Positions 18,462 to 29,926 of a DNA stretch of 64,000 bases are shown piece after piece (position 1 is the stretch's first letter; every line of letters starts with the position of its first letter). The position numbers and the translations under genes were made by a program. The notes under the pieces are model-generated. The model was given only the letters and a program-made list of their open reading frames with translations. It searched no databases and was not told where the DNA came from. Source of the stretch: Pisolithus tinctorius (lineage: Eukaryota; Basidiomycota; Agaricomycetes; Boletales; Pisolithaceae); assembly GCA_024663395.1 (NCBI GenBank), contig JANFAH010000034.1:1-64000 (forward strand). The letters run 5' to 3'.

Positions 18462-21400
18462 AACTGAACCCTTGAGGTTCCATAGGGAAATACATTCAGA
18501 GGGTTATGCAGTGAGGTCCCATGACTAGGAGTGAGTCCGAGTGCACACACAGTGCCAAGGGTGAGCCCGAGGGCTGGGAGACAGGCCAGCGACGACTGGA
18601 GGTCCAGTAGTTCAGACCGGAATAGCATAAGCCGGGTTTGGGGGCAAGGGTCAAGTCTGAAGACTGTTCCGGGAACCCGAGACCAGAGAAGCGACAACAA
18701 GAGGGCCGGAGACCGGTCTAGGAGGCTGCCAGACAGTTCAGCAGGCTGGGACAAGGCAAAGCCGAGTCCGGAAGTGACTAGACCAGCTGTACGGGGGTTT
18801 CCGGAGACAGCTGAAAGCTGAGGCCGATGTCTCAGAGGGCCGGAGTTGCACCTCGGAGCTGGGTTAAGGCAAACCGAAGGCTGGGAATAACCAGGTAAGG
18901 CCTAGGGGTGTGCTTCAGGGCCAGGTCAGGGAAAGCCGGAGACCGAAGATGTGCAGGGGACCGGTAATGTCCAACTAATGTACCAGGAGTGTGCCACTAG
19001 GGCCAGAAGTGTGCTTCAAAGCCGGTTCAGGGCAACATGGAGGCCGAGAGGGTCCAGAGAGGTCCGGAGATGACCATAAGATGGTCCAGGGGTGTACCAG
19101 GTGCTGCTGAGTGACAGTGGAATGACACAAAGGCTAGGTGGGTGCCAGGAAGGCCGGAAAACCGGTCTAGGAATGCACCAGTTGGACTGGGACTGCACTG
19201 CAGGGATACAGAGGGTCACGAGAAGTGCCAAGAAGGCCAGGTTAGGTCCAAGGTCTGCTCCAGGGGGTCACAGGGTCTGAAAGTGTGTATCTACAGAAAA
19301 AGAAAACAGATAACAGAAAATCAAGAAAACATATGACAAGGAAACAGGAAACCGAGACAGAGGCAGGGGTCAAAGCCGAAGGCTGAGACCGAGGGTGGCT
19401 CAGGCCAGGGGTGGCAAAAGCCAGAGAAGACCGGAGGCCATCAGGAGACCAGTCTGGTGGTCAGGACAGGCCAGAAAGGCTAGTTGGAGACTGGTTTGGA
19501 CCTGGGAAGGGCTGGAAGGCCAGAAATGTCAAAGGGAGACCAGTCTGGGGTTGGGCAGGGCCGGAGTGGCTGGCTGGAGGCCGGTCTGAAGGTGTCAGAG
19601 GGGTTTGGGGTAGTCGGAGATGACCTGAGGTGCCATCCAGTTAGCAGGCTGATAACGGGCGGCCAAAACAGTGTAGGCCGACAGGCTAACACTGAGACCG
19701 GGGTAACCAGGGGTAGCAAGGTGTGAACCCGAGGCCGGAAGTGGCAAGGCCAAGTGCCAAGCACCTTGGAAACAGGCCAGATGGGCTTCTGGAGGTCAGC
19801 GAGGGACTAGGGGCTGTCTACAACAGCTAGAGTTTGGTCTGGACAAGGACCGGAGGACCTGGCATATCTAGGCATGAACCAGGGACCAGCAGGTCATAAG
19901 ACCGGTGCAACGAAGCCTAGGAGTGCCAAAGCTGAGTCCGGGTGTTGAGTCCGGTTCAGGGGTGTCCGGAGTTGGTTGGAGGTGGGTTTTCTGGTGGCAA
20001 GAAGCCCGAGGGCCAAAAGTCATTGGAGGACCGGTTCAGGGGGTCTGGAGACCGGGTGAGGCCTAGGGGTTGTCCAGCCGAAAGGCTGAGAACAGGAGGC
20101 TGAGGCCAGTGAGACCGGTGAACACACAATCACTGAGGCCGAGGACTACTGAGATAGTGAGACCGGAGTACCAACACAAATGTCAGGGGCTGGGAGCAAC
20201 CCAGGGCAGGTGGTTCAGGAGTGCTTCAGTATGCAAGGACCGGGCCAAGGAACTGGGAACCAGTGTGCAGGGACCGAGCAGGGTTGTGCTGAGGGCACCG
20301 GAGAGGTAGCAGACAGGGGTTTGGAAGAGAGTAGGTCACTAGCAAGGTCCCTTATCCCCCTCTTAGGGTAGACTTCCCAAGTCTACAGGGGTACAAGGTG
20401 TGGGCTAGGACCACCGAGAGGAGTACTGGACAGGTAGTAGGAGTACTACCACCGGAGTTGCAAGTCCGAGTACTGAGAATGCTGAGACCGGCTTAACAGG
20501 TGTCAAGACCGGTTTCGGGAGGCTTTTTCAAGTCCAGAAAAGCTTTAAAACCGGAGATACAAGGCCGGCAGAGCAGGCCGGACTGGTACAGGGATAGTAG
20601 GGAGTGTCGGAGTCAAAGGTAAGGGTATGAAGGCCGGAACCAGAGCCCGAGAGAAAACCAGGAGGCTGGTGAAGACCGGCAGGCCAAAAGACAACTGGTA
20701 AGACCGGAGTCAGGAGAGTGGGTAGGACCGGAGTTCCAGAGTCAATGGTGGGGTGACAGTGGCAATGGTTAGGGGAAGGTGAGGGGTTAGCTGGTACCTG
20801 AAGGGGCCTCGCGAACATACAAGTTCCGGGGCGAGTGGGTGAGCTGGGAAACAGACCGGCAGAGTCGGGGGTTTGTCAGATGGGCCGAAGCCCGGGGTGT
20901 CTTGCAAGCAAATTCATGCTCCAAGGCGGGGTTGACGTCAGGGGGGTTAGCAACCTTTAGTATTAGGCGGGGATAGGTGACTGCACTACACTCGGCTACC
21001 AACGGGTGCCTATTGAGTGGGCTAGTCGGTTCCCTACAACCAAGATACTTCAGTTCCTAACAGGTTGACAAGGCCGATTAAACAGGGGTCGGAGACCGAG
21101 AGAGAACCAAGGCCGGGTCCACCAAGGACCGGAAAGAGGTGCTAGGTCAAGACCATAGCACCGGGGTAGAGGACAGGGGTAGTTCCGGGAGGAGGGAGAG
21201 GCCTGAAGGCCAAATGAGTGACAGAGGAGTAGCATAGAGCTACCCAAGGGGTATCAAAGGCCGAGGGAGGCCGGAGATGGGAGACCAGCCAAAAGAAGGA
21301 AGTCCAGAGTGAGCAAGACCGGTCAGGGGCCATGAGGAGGCCTGGAGATGGACACCGGAAAAGAGAAAGAAGGCCGGAGTCAGCAAGACCGGTCAGGGGC

Positions 21401-23097
21401 TATAAGGAAGTCCGGAAGTGACAGGCCGACAAGGCCTAGTGAAGGAGGGAAGACCGAAACTCAGGAGACCGGTCATAAGGGAGTCCGGAGGTGGGACAAG
21501 GTGGATACAAATAGGAGGACCAGAGTTAGCAAGTCCGGTCCAAGGCTACAAAGCCAGGTTGAGGCCGAGGGACTGGCAAGACGAGCCAGGACTGCTAAGG
21601 GGCTGGAGTGATGCACTAATTGATTTGTCTCTACTGAGACCACCAGTTTGGCTTCTGGTGTACCAGAGTACCAACTTGTTGACCCAGTTAGGATCCTGGG
21701 GTAGACTCTAATTGTTTTGTCTCAACCGAGACCACCGGTTTTGGCTTCCGGAGTACAGAGCTACCAACTTGTTAACCCGGTTAGGATCCCGGGGTGGACA
21801 GAGGACAGGGAAAGGACCGGAAATGAGGTCAGGGACCGGGATAGGGGCCGGAGGACCAGCAGACCGGTCCTAGACCGAAAATCAGGGGCTAGGAGCAAGT
21901 CCGAAGGACTAGCATGCCCCAGGGGTGCCTCTAAGTGGAAAGTGAGGCCGGAAAAGAGGTCAGGACCGGGCTAAGGGCCAGAGGGCTGGCAGACCGGTCC
22001 TAGACCAAAATGGAGGTGTCATGCACTAGCTAAGACCACCAGAGCCGAGGCCTGGTACAAGTCCAAAGGACAAGCACCATCCCGAGGCCGAGGTGACTAG
22101 TGCAGGACTGGGACAATGGACAGGAGACCTGGGAGGGGTCTATGAGGAACAGAAAGGTCTGAGGAGAGCCAGGACTGGTCCAAAACCTAGTAACAGGTCT
22201 AGACAAGTCCGGGTGAGGTGGCTGAATCAAACCGGGGCCGAGAGGGCCAGTAACAAAGGGCAGGAGGCCGAGGGAAGTGGCAAACCGGCTTCAGACAAGT
22301 CCGAGTGAGTGTGGACAAGCCAACCAAGGCCAGACAGGCCGGTAACAGACAGTCCAGAGACCGGAAAGGGGGTCCAGGGCTCCAAGGCCGAGGGTGGAGA
22401 CCGGACCCAAAAACCGCTGAAGCCGAGTGCCGATGGGGAACCAGGGAAGGTGTTGACGGCCGGGACTGGCCAAGTCCAGGCCTGGGGGTTGCACCGGAGG
22501 TGCACAGAGGTCTGAAGACCAATATCAGGGAGTCAGGAGGTCAAATGAGTGATGAGATCCAAGTGTTCAGTACAGTAGAACTGGATGAAGACAGCTGGGC
22601 TGGAGTGCTGGGATGACTGAGGTAAGGACTGTGGTGAAAGCCAGGGTGACCAGCCAGAGGTCAGGGGTAGCTCGGGGGAGCTGACAGAAGTGAGTCCGGT
22701 TGATGAGGCCGGCCCAGGGGCAAGTCCGGAGGGTAACTCCGACTTGGAAGTGGGCTCAGGCAAGAACCCAGGTTGGTGGTGAGTCCGGATGGTGAGTCCA
22801 ACTCAGGGGTTGACATGGCCGGTCCGGAGTCAGGAGAAAACGAGGGGCAGGCAGGGCAGGAGTGAGGGAATGGATGCATTAAGTTTTGACTACTAAGGAC
22901 ATAGTGTCAGGGGTAATGCAACCCAGGGGTGTGCAGAGTGCCAAGGGGTGCCGGGTTACCTCTCTGCTTTAGCAGAGACCTCCGGGTTGGGCCCCGGAGT
23001 CAGAGGAGAGGTATCCCGATGAGTCCTGATGGGCAAGGTCATGGGTAGGGGCTCTAGAGCAGGACCTAGACATGATGCAATGGCTTGCACAAGTGTG

Positions 23098-23108
23098 AGT
23101 CAGAATAT
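23098..23108 (-). promoter_or_regulatory. Primer-binding site, apparently self-priming (LARD-like element)
   Basis: Two bases inside the 5' LTR boundary, the minus strand reads ATATTCTGACT. Its exact complement AGTCAGAATAT occurs in the LTR (23515-23505), about 33 nt after a TATA-like box, where the transcript should begin. An 11-nt match between RNA 5' end and PBS is the arrangement of Tf1-type self-primed reverse transcription. No match to a tRNA 3' end was needed or seen. Confidence 0.75.
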
Positions 23109-23110
23109 AC

Positions 23111-24011
23111 TGTGAAGTACGGGTTTACCCTCAGGTGACCAGGCTTCAAGACCGGGTGACAGGGGTTAAGTCCGAGTGGCCAAAGTCAAGGCCGAGAGAC
23201 AGGGGCCAAGTCCGGTTAGACTGGAGTCAAGGCCGGAGGTCAGGGGCTAAGTCCGGAGGACCGGACTTAAGGCCGGGAGCGCGGGAACAAGGCCGGTAGC
23301 GTGGGAAACCGACCGGTCTTGGAGTGCGCACAAGGGGAAGCCAGTCCGGGGTTGGATCTACCTCCCTTGGTCTCAGCTTATGTGCTGTACCCTTATGCAA
23401 GCCAGGGAGAGGTCCGGGACAGGGGTCGGGGATAGCTTAAGGCTCGGCCTTAGCTATAGAGTAGTCTCGAGGGGTAGTACGGAGTTGAGGGTAATACTTA
23501 ATTGATATTCTGACTGGGGTGCTACGAAGTATGTACAGGGGTTAAATACAGGAGGCCGGTCCAGGATAATGAACATAGAGCCAGACTTGTGAATAAGCTA
23601 TTAGTGAGATGATTAGCAAGACAAGGATAGCCACGGTGGCTATGCAGAGGCTAATAGCCAAAGTCCGGGTGACCGGCATAACTGGGGTCGGACACAGGAT
23701 TGTACAGTAAGCAAAGTCTGATGAATGGGCTAGACTAAATATAGTACAAACAAAAGGAAACAGACCGGAGTTATGTCCGGGTGACCCGGACATGGACCTA
23801 GGAGGACCGGGGTGGAGTAGCGCAAGGCTGGGAGGCCGAAATGGACCGGAGATAGGGGTAAAACACCGGACTTGAGTTATGCAGGCCGGAGTTGAGTTAT
23901 CTAGGGCTGGGATTGGGTTGCCTAGGCTGGACTAGGACCGGACTTGACCGGAGATAGGGGCTAGGGGTCCGGACTGGACTGAGTCTGAGTCTGAGAGTCA
24001 TGGATATGACA
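23111..24011 (-). repeat. 5' LTR of the non-coding element
   Basis: 901 bp, TG...CA, partner of 17545-18445. I count 13 differences between the two, and every one is C/T or G/A at a CpG of one copy. On the minus strand it holds the promoter (TATTTAA at about 23548-23542) and the likely transcript start AGTCAGAATAT (23515-23505). Confidence 0.95.
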
Positions 24012-24016
24012 GTGCA

Positions 24017-24188
24017 TGCTTATGGCCTTCTGCATCATTTCCATGCAGCACACCTCTTCAAGAATCTCCTTGATTGTTGAGTGCTCAGCTGATATTCTGC
24101 AAGCTTCAAAAATACTCTTAATTATTGAGTGTGGTAGTCCCTGCAAGAATTTCCTCCTGAACAAGTAGTCATCTTGGGGTTGCAGCAT
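24017..24188 (-). pseudogene. Old retrotransposon gag relic, upstream half
   Basis: The minus strand encodes DDYLFRRKFLQGLPHSIIKS, EACRISAEHSTIKEILEE and CMEMMQKAISMH, a typical end of a fungal retrotransposon Gag capsid domain. It stops at the GTGCA duplication and continues in frame beyond the LTR element at 17544. One TGA follows the junction, where the codon could have been CGA. Confidence 0.65.
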
Positions 24189-24189
24189 T

Positions 24190-25960
24190 CAGTGCACACA
24201 ATGCTTTATGTATACAAAGCTCAGAAAATATTGTAAATAAGTTTTATCTGTGTGTCTTACAAGAATATGAATACCATATAGTACACTTCACACATGTAAA
24301 CTTGAGATAACACCCCACAGCCTTACACTAGGTGCATTGCAGTGGAGATTGGATATTGAACATGCCATACAAATTGATGATAAGCAATAGTCCCATACCC
24401 CAACATGCTACTCTTATTTGTGACCATACATAGACTTTATTGGCCTTCTGGCTTTATCAATAGTGGCTTTGCTGAAAACATCTCAGAATAATAACTCCAT
24501 AAATGGTGAAAATATCCACTTACAACAGTATGCACATGGATGTGTTGAGACTCAGTGGTTAATACCACTGGACACATTTGTGAGACATGTGACAGTGTGG
24601 TGGCAGTTTGGATGTATATGGGACCTTGGAGATTGTCATATAAATTGCCAGACTCCAGCAATGTATATGGGCTTCTACAAAGGCAGCATGAATTCCCAAC
24701 TTCTGATGGCAAGAAATCAGGTCTCAAATTTGAAGGTTGCATAGGACTGTACAAGAGGACATGAATGTACACAATAACAAACAGATTCCAAATTTCACAG
24801 GATTCTCCAAAGCAATAGGAGATTTCAAAAAAGACACTGGTAGGCACTGAGATACTGCAAATCAAATCATCATACTGGTTAGCAGATGGAAACCAAGGAC
24901 TTACCAAGAACAGTGAAGTGCATAAGAACTGAAATTAACTTTTTTCATTTCAGGAATTTCTTTGCTGTAGACAGTATAAATAGGACTTCCATCATTGTGG
25001 TAAAGAATATGTCTTACACATCTGGTTTTCCTGTGCTATACCCACAAGCATGGGGCATAAATCATCCACACTTTCACCATGCTGCTGGAAGGCTGCTGCA
25101 ATGTGTGCAATAACAGCATTTTGGACACCTGATTTCTGATATTTTCTGACAATCTCTGTCAGATCCTGTTGCAAATCCTTCCTTGCATCAGCACCATCCT
25201 TGACCTGCAACTGGAAAAATAAGCATTCAAAGACAATTACACAACCTGTAATCCTGAGCTTCAGATTCAAGCAGCATCAAAAGAGATAATTTACCAATGC
25301 CATGTTCTGCAAGTGCCATCAGGGAAGGCTGACTTGACATGGACAATGTAGGGATGGAGATGGAATAGCTTCCATGTTTGATGGATTGCTATGACCAATC
25401 AATTCAACACATCATAGACAGCTAGGGGGAAAAAACAAATTGAAACATACCACCTGAAAAGACATCAAGAGTAAAACAGGAACCAATGTTAAAGTAGGAA
25501 AAGGAGTGACAAACCAACTGTAAAACATATGGGCAAAGAATGAGTGTGGGATGTGGAACAAACCATACATTCTGGAAATGGGTTAAAATTTGTCAGGATT
25601 TTAGAAGAGTTATGACAACTAACATGCTGATAGAGATGCAAGAGAAAAGTAAGAAAAAGGCATACTCCATGGGAAGATGGTACCTACATCCTGACACAAT
25701 GTCTCAGCAATATTGTAGAGATACATGCACTGATCAAGCTCACCATCTATTTGATGAGAAGACCTTGTGAAAAGCATGCTAAATGGGCAATGTCCACAAC
25801 ACTCACTCTCTAAGACCCATAGGCCAAAAGTGAAATAGTAAGGATTGTGAATATACATGTTTTCCTCTAGCAGATGCTGAGACAACATCACTCACATCCT
25901 ACAAATGCAAATGCAGTGGGGTAGGAGAGAAAATCACATTCAGCAACCATACAGGGCCAC
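24190..25960 (-). pseudogene. Probable 3' exons of the GTPase gene and unassigned CpG-poor DNA
   Basis: At about 25205-25020 the minus strand gives a helix-rich exon-like piece, QVKDGADARKDLQQDLTEIV, KSGVQNAVIAHIAAAFQQHG and DDLCPMLVGIAQ, bounded by CAG before it. Another possible piece lies at about 25880-25620. These would fit the C-terminal helical region that follows the G domain in fungal proteins of this type, since the upstream exons are on the same strand across the satellite. A 156-codon minus frame at 24437-24907 is open but not protein-like to me. Assignment is tentative. Confidence 0.35.
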
Positions 25961-25961
25961 C

Positions 25962-28445
25962 ATGTTTCATCCATCCACTCACATTCTATGCATGCAAGTC
26001 AAGCAAAGCAGTGGCAAACATAGTCAGCATGCATCCACAACCATCTGCCATGACTCCACTCACATACTATGAACCCCAATCCAACAGGTTGGGAGCAAAC
26101 ATGTCAGCATGCATCCACCACCATCTGCCATGACTCCACCCACATCCTAGGAACCCCAATCCAACAGGTTGGGAGTGAATATGTCAGCATGCATCCACCA
26201 CAATCTGTCATGATTCCACTCACATCCTAGGAACCCCATTCCAAGAGGTTGGGAGTGAACATGTCAGCATGCATCCACCACCATCTGCCATGACTCCACT
26301 CACATACTATGAACCCCAATCCAACAGGTTGGGAGCAAACATGTCAGCATGCATCCACCACCATCTGCCATGACTCCACCCACATCCTAGGAACCCCAAT
26401 CCAACAGGTTGGGAGTGAATATGTCAGCATGCATCCACCACAATCTGTCATGATTCCACTCACATCCTAGGAACCCCATTCCAAGAGGTTGGGAGTGAAC
26501 ATGTCAGCATGCATCCACCACCATCTGCCATGACTCCACTCACTTCCTATGAACCCCAGTCCAACAGGTTGGGGGTAAACATGTCAGCATGCTTCCACCA
26601 CCATCTGCCATGATTCCACTCACAAACTATGAACCCCAGTCCAACAGGGTGGGGGTGAACATGTCAGCATGCATCCACCACTATCTGCCATGACTCCACT
26701 TACAAACTATGAACCCCAGTCCAAATGTTGGGAGTGAACATGTCAGTATGCATCCATGACTATCTGCCATGACTCCACTCACAAACTATGAACCCCAGTC
26801 CAACAGGTTGGGAGTGAACATGTCATCATGCATCCACCACCATCTGCTATGGCTCTACTCACTTCCTATGAACCCCCAGTCCAACAGGGTGGGAGTGAAC
26901 ATGTCAGCATGCATCCACCACCATCTGCTATGGCTCTACTCACTTCCTATGAACCCCAGTCCAACAGGGTGGGAGTGAACATGTCAGCATGTATCCACCA
27001 CCATCTGCCATGACTCCACTCACTTCCTATGAACCCCAGTCCAACAGGGTGGGAGTGAACATGTCAGCATGCACCCACCACAATCTGCCATGACTCCACT
27101 CACTCTCTATGAACCCCAATCCAACAGGGTGGAAGTGAACATGTCAGCATCCATCCACCACTATCTGCCATGACTCCACTCACAAACTATGAACCCCAGT
27201 CCAACAGGGTGGGAGTGAACATGTCAGCATCCATCCACCACTATTTGCCATGACTCCACTCACAACCTATGAATCCCAATCCAATAGGGTGGGAGTGAAC
27301 AGGTCAGCATGCATCCACCACCATCTGCCATGACTCCACTCACACCCTATGAACCCCAGTCCATCAGGGTGGGAGTGAACATGTCAGCATGCATCCACCA
27401 CTATCTGTCATGACTCCACTCACTCCCTATGAATCCCAGTCCAACATGTTGGGAGTGAACATGTCAGCATGTGCCCACCACCATGTGCCATGACTCCACT
27501 CACTCCCTATGAACCCCAGTCCATCAGGGTGGGAGTGAACATGTCAGTATGCATCCATCACCCTCTGCCATAACTCCACTCACAAACTATGAATCCCAGT
27601 CCAACAGGTTGGGAGTGAGCATGTCAGCATGCATCCACCACCATCTGCCATGACTCCACTCACAAACTACAAACCCCAGTCCACCAGGTTGGGAGTGAAC
27701 ATGTCAGTATGCATCCACCACCATCTGCCATGACTCCACTCACAAACTATGAACCCCAGTCCAACAGGTTGGGAGTGAACATGTCAGCATGCATCTACCA
27801 CCATCATCCATGACTCCACTCACTCCCTATGAACCCCAGTCAACAGGGTGGAGTGAACATGTCAGCATGCATCCACCACTATCTGTCATGACTCCACTCA
27901 CAAGCTATGAACCCCAGTCCAACAGGGTGGGAGTGAACATGTCAGCATGCATCCACCACAATCTGCCATGACTCCACTCACAAGCTGTGAACCCCAGTCC
28001 AACAGGGTGGGAGTGAACATGTCAACATCCATCCACCACTATCTGCCATGACTCCACTCACAAGCTGTGAACCCCAGTCCAACAGGTTGGGAGTGAACAT
28101 GTCAGCATGCATCCACCACCATCTGCCATGACTCCACTCACTCCCTATGAATCCCAGTGCAACAGGGTGGGAGTGAACATGTCAGCATGTATCCACCACC
28201 ATGTGCCATGACTCCACTCACTCTCTATGAACCCCAGTCCAACAGGTTGTGAGTGAACATGTCAGCATGCATCCACCACCATCTGCCATGACTCTACTCA
28301 CTTCCTATGAACCCCAGTCCAACAGGGTAGGAGTGAACATGTCAGCATGCATCCACCACCATCTGCCATGACTCCACTCACCCCCTACGAACCCCAGTCA
28401 ACAGGGTAGGAGTGAACATGTCAGCATGCATCCACCACCATCTTC
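25962..28445. repeat. 80-bp satellite array, about 31 copies
   Basis: The unit is 80 bp with the landmarks CATGTCAGCATGCATCCACC, ATCTGCCATGACTCCACTCA, TATGAACCCCAGTCCAACAG and GGGTGGGAGTGAA. Copies differ by a few bases and a few single-base deletions. A higher-order block of three units (240 bp) at 26041-26280 is repeated exactly at 26281-26520. Open frames across it (for example 26769-27013) are by-products of the period. It lies between exons of the minus-strand GTPase gene, so probably within an intron. Confidence 0.95.
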
Positions 28446-28720
28446 AATGAGTCAACTTACATTCTGTCAATCACAGTCAAACACAACAGTAACCATCACC
28501 TTCAGCATCAGTTATACTTGTACTTGCAGAATTTCACACACCTCCTATAACCTAATTAACCTCTTGTTCACACAAAACACTGGTTGCTTACAAATGGGAA
28601 CCATGTTCCAAGGGCATGTGCTAACTCATCCAGTCTAATCTGATCAGCCCCCTTGTTCATGCTTCTCTTCAATGTCCTTTCTGTAGTTAGCACCCCATAG
28701 AACTTGATTTTTACCACTCA

Positions 28721-29926
28721 CTTCATTATGGCAAATTCCATGCAGAGTCCCAAGTTTGACTGCTGTGATGATATAAGCAGTCCTTGCAGCCCTTCCTCAG
28801 TCAAAGCATTTGCTGTGCATTTCAATAGTTCTTCACACTCTGCACTGTCTTGTTCCATGCCTGAAGAGACACATGCCAATCCACAGTTTTTTTTATTCAT
28901 GACCTACTTACCAGTGAGCCTCAGGTAGCTTTGAGGTGGAAACTTCAGTTCATTCAGCCACCCCTTGATCTTTTCTAGACAGCTCTTTTGCAGCTGTTTT
29001 TCGACCTCTGGTGCCTCTTTCATTGCATCATCTACAGTTAACCCCCTTCTCATAAGCTGCTGCACTGCATCAAGATTTAAGGTGTCTGCCTTTGTTAGTA
29101 GCACAATCACAGGAACTGCACAAATCCTTAATCTTTGCATAAAGTGTGATGTGATATTTGTGTACACATACCATGTCCTGAATCACACTCATTGAAGAAC
29201 TTCCTTTCAGCAGCCATGACCATCCTATGGCTTTCATTCAAAGGAATGCAATACCTAAATCAATCACAAAGACCAGATCAGTGGACTCCCAGTGGCACTA
29301 GTCAGACATGTCCCTACCAAATTGCATGCAGTCTCTTCTCCAGTTTGGTGGACTTTGCTTGATCTGTAACAAATTTCTTCATCTCATCAAACTCTGCCTC
29401 GCTCCCCGCCTCAAATCCACATGAGTCATGGAACACATAGCGTGGGTTACTTTTAAACACTAGCTCATCTTCAATGTTATGGTAGCCACGCTGCACAAGT
29501 TCGAAAGTGAGCACGATGAAATTTCATATATGGTGGCCTTACCCCCAATGAACCCTGCACCGCCCTAGTATCAACCTAGCAGGATGACATGTTGACAAAT
29601 ACAAAGCACATAACACACCTACATACCTTCTCTCCGTTTCCATCAAAGATCGCAGGTTGATCCGTAGTGTTACAGACCCGCTGTAAAACAGTTGTTTTAC
29701 CCGCATTTGCTCTGCCCATGATAAGAATGCGAAAACGAGGGATGCGATCAATCTGTCTTTTGGCCTCGGTAGGATCTAAGCGATAGTTTGAAGCTGGTGT
29801 AGGGGCGACTGCATCCAGAGCAACTGGAGGAGCAGCCTCAGTGGGGAGTAATATACCAGCATCGCGACTGGGAGGTTGAGAACGCCGCAGCGAACGCCAC
29901 CAGCAATAAAGAGAGCTCGGCGCCAT
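28721..29926 (-). CDS. G-domain (P-loop) GTPase, exons 1-5
   Basis: Five exons, with GT-AG introns that keep the frame across the first four junctions: 29926-29627, 29490-29318, 29254-29172, 29115-28912 and 28860-28721. Walker A (G1) is FRILIMGRANAGKTTVLQRV in exon 1. The switch/G3 region reads YVFHDSCGFEAGSE, and G4 reads VPVIVLLTKADTL (TKAD in place of NKxD) in exon 4. This is the pattern of the expanded G-domain GTPase family of Agaricomycetes, of unknown role. Exon 5 (EEGLQGLLISSQQSNLGLC) fits the helical part after the G domain. The 3' continuation lies beyond the satellite. CpG is normal in exon 1 and most of exon 2 and almost absent downstream of about 29390, so the 3' half may be methylated and decaying. 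Confidence 0.8.

Larger units (their letters stand above)
18446..23110. other. Non-coding interior of the LARD-like element
   Basis: About 4.7 kb, rich in CpG and in loose repeats of GACCGG, CCGGAG and AGGCCG, with Gly/Arg/Pro-rich apparent translations in every frame. I find no retroviral motif, start-stop structure or intron pattern. Two internal duplications stand out: AGCAAGACCGGTCAGGGGC at about 21313 and 21381, and a unit of about 95 bp at 21622-21716 repeated at 21715-21798 (ACCAACTTGTT, GTTAGGATCC). Possibly it carries packaging or dimerisation signals, which cannot be tested by eye. Confidence 0.75.
17545..24011 (-). mobile_element. Non-coding LTR element (LARD-like), 6.5 kb
   Basis: Two 901-bp LTRs (17545-18445, 23111-24011) bound a 4665-bp interior and are flanked by a perfect 5-bp target-site duplication GTGCA (17540-17544, 24012-24016). 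Orientation is minus: the purine-rich tract GAGGGGGATAC lies against the left LTR, and the primer site against the right one. The interior has no gag, protease, RT or integrase, only CCGG-rich degenerate repetition. This is the structure of large retrotransposon derivatives (LARDs), moved in trans by a coding relative. The PPT/LTR junction is identical to that of the chromovirus at 41-48.6 kb, a plausible helper family. Confidence 0.93.

Noticed and set aside
18446..23110. Many open frames of 60-107 codons on both strands in the CCGG-rich interior
   Set aside because: They have Gly/Arg/Pro/Ser-rich text without motifs, appear equally in all six frames and follow the repeat composition. No retroviral domain is present.
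24437..24907. 156-codon minus frame
   Set aside because: It is in CpG-poor DNA where stops are reduced by chance. It is Cys/Ser/Tyr-rich without a recognisable domain, though I cannot exclude a relic.
26769..27971. Open frames through the satellite
   Set aside because: They are translations of the repeated unit, broken wherever a unit has an indel.
25962..28445. Could the 80-bp array be a CRISPR array?
   Set aside because: There is no repeat/spacer alternation: the whole 80 bp repeats with scattered changes. The organism is eukaryotic and there are no cas genes.
24017..29300. Neurospora-type RIP as cause of the C to T changes
   Set aside because: RIP favours CpA to TpA and would deplete CpA. 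Here CpA and TpG are abundant and the changes fall at CpG.
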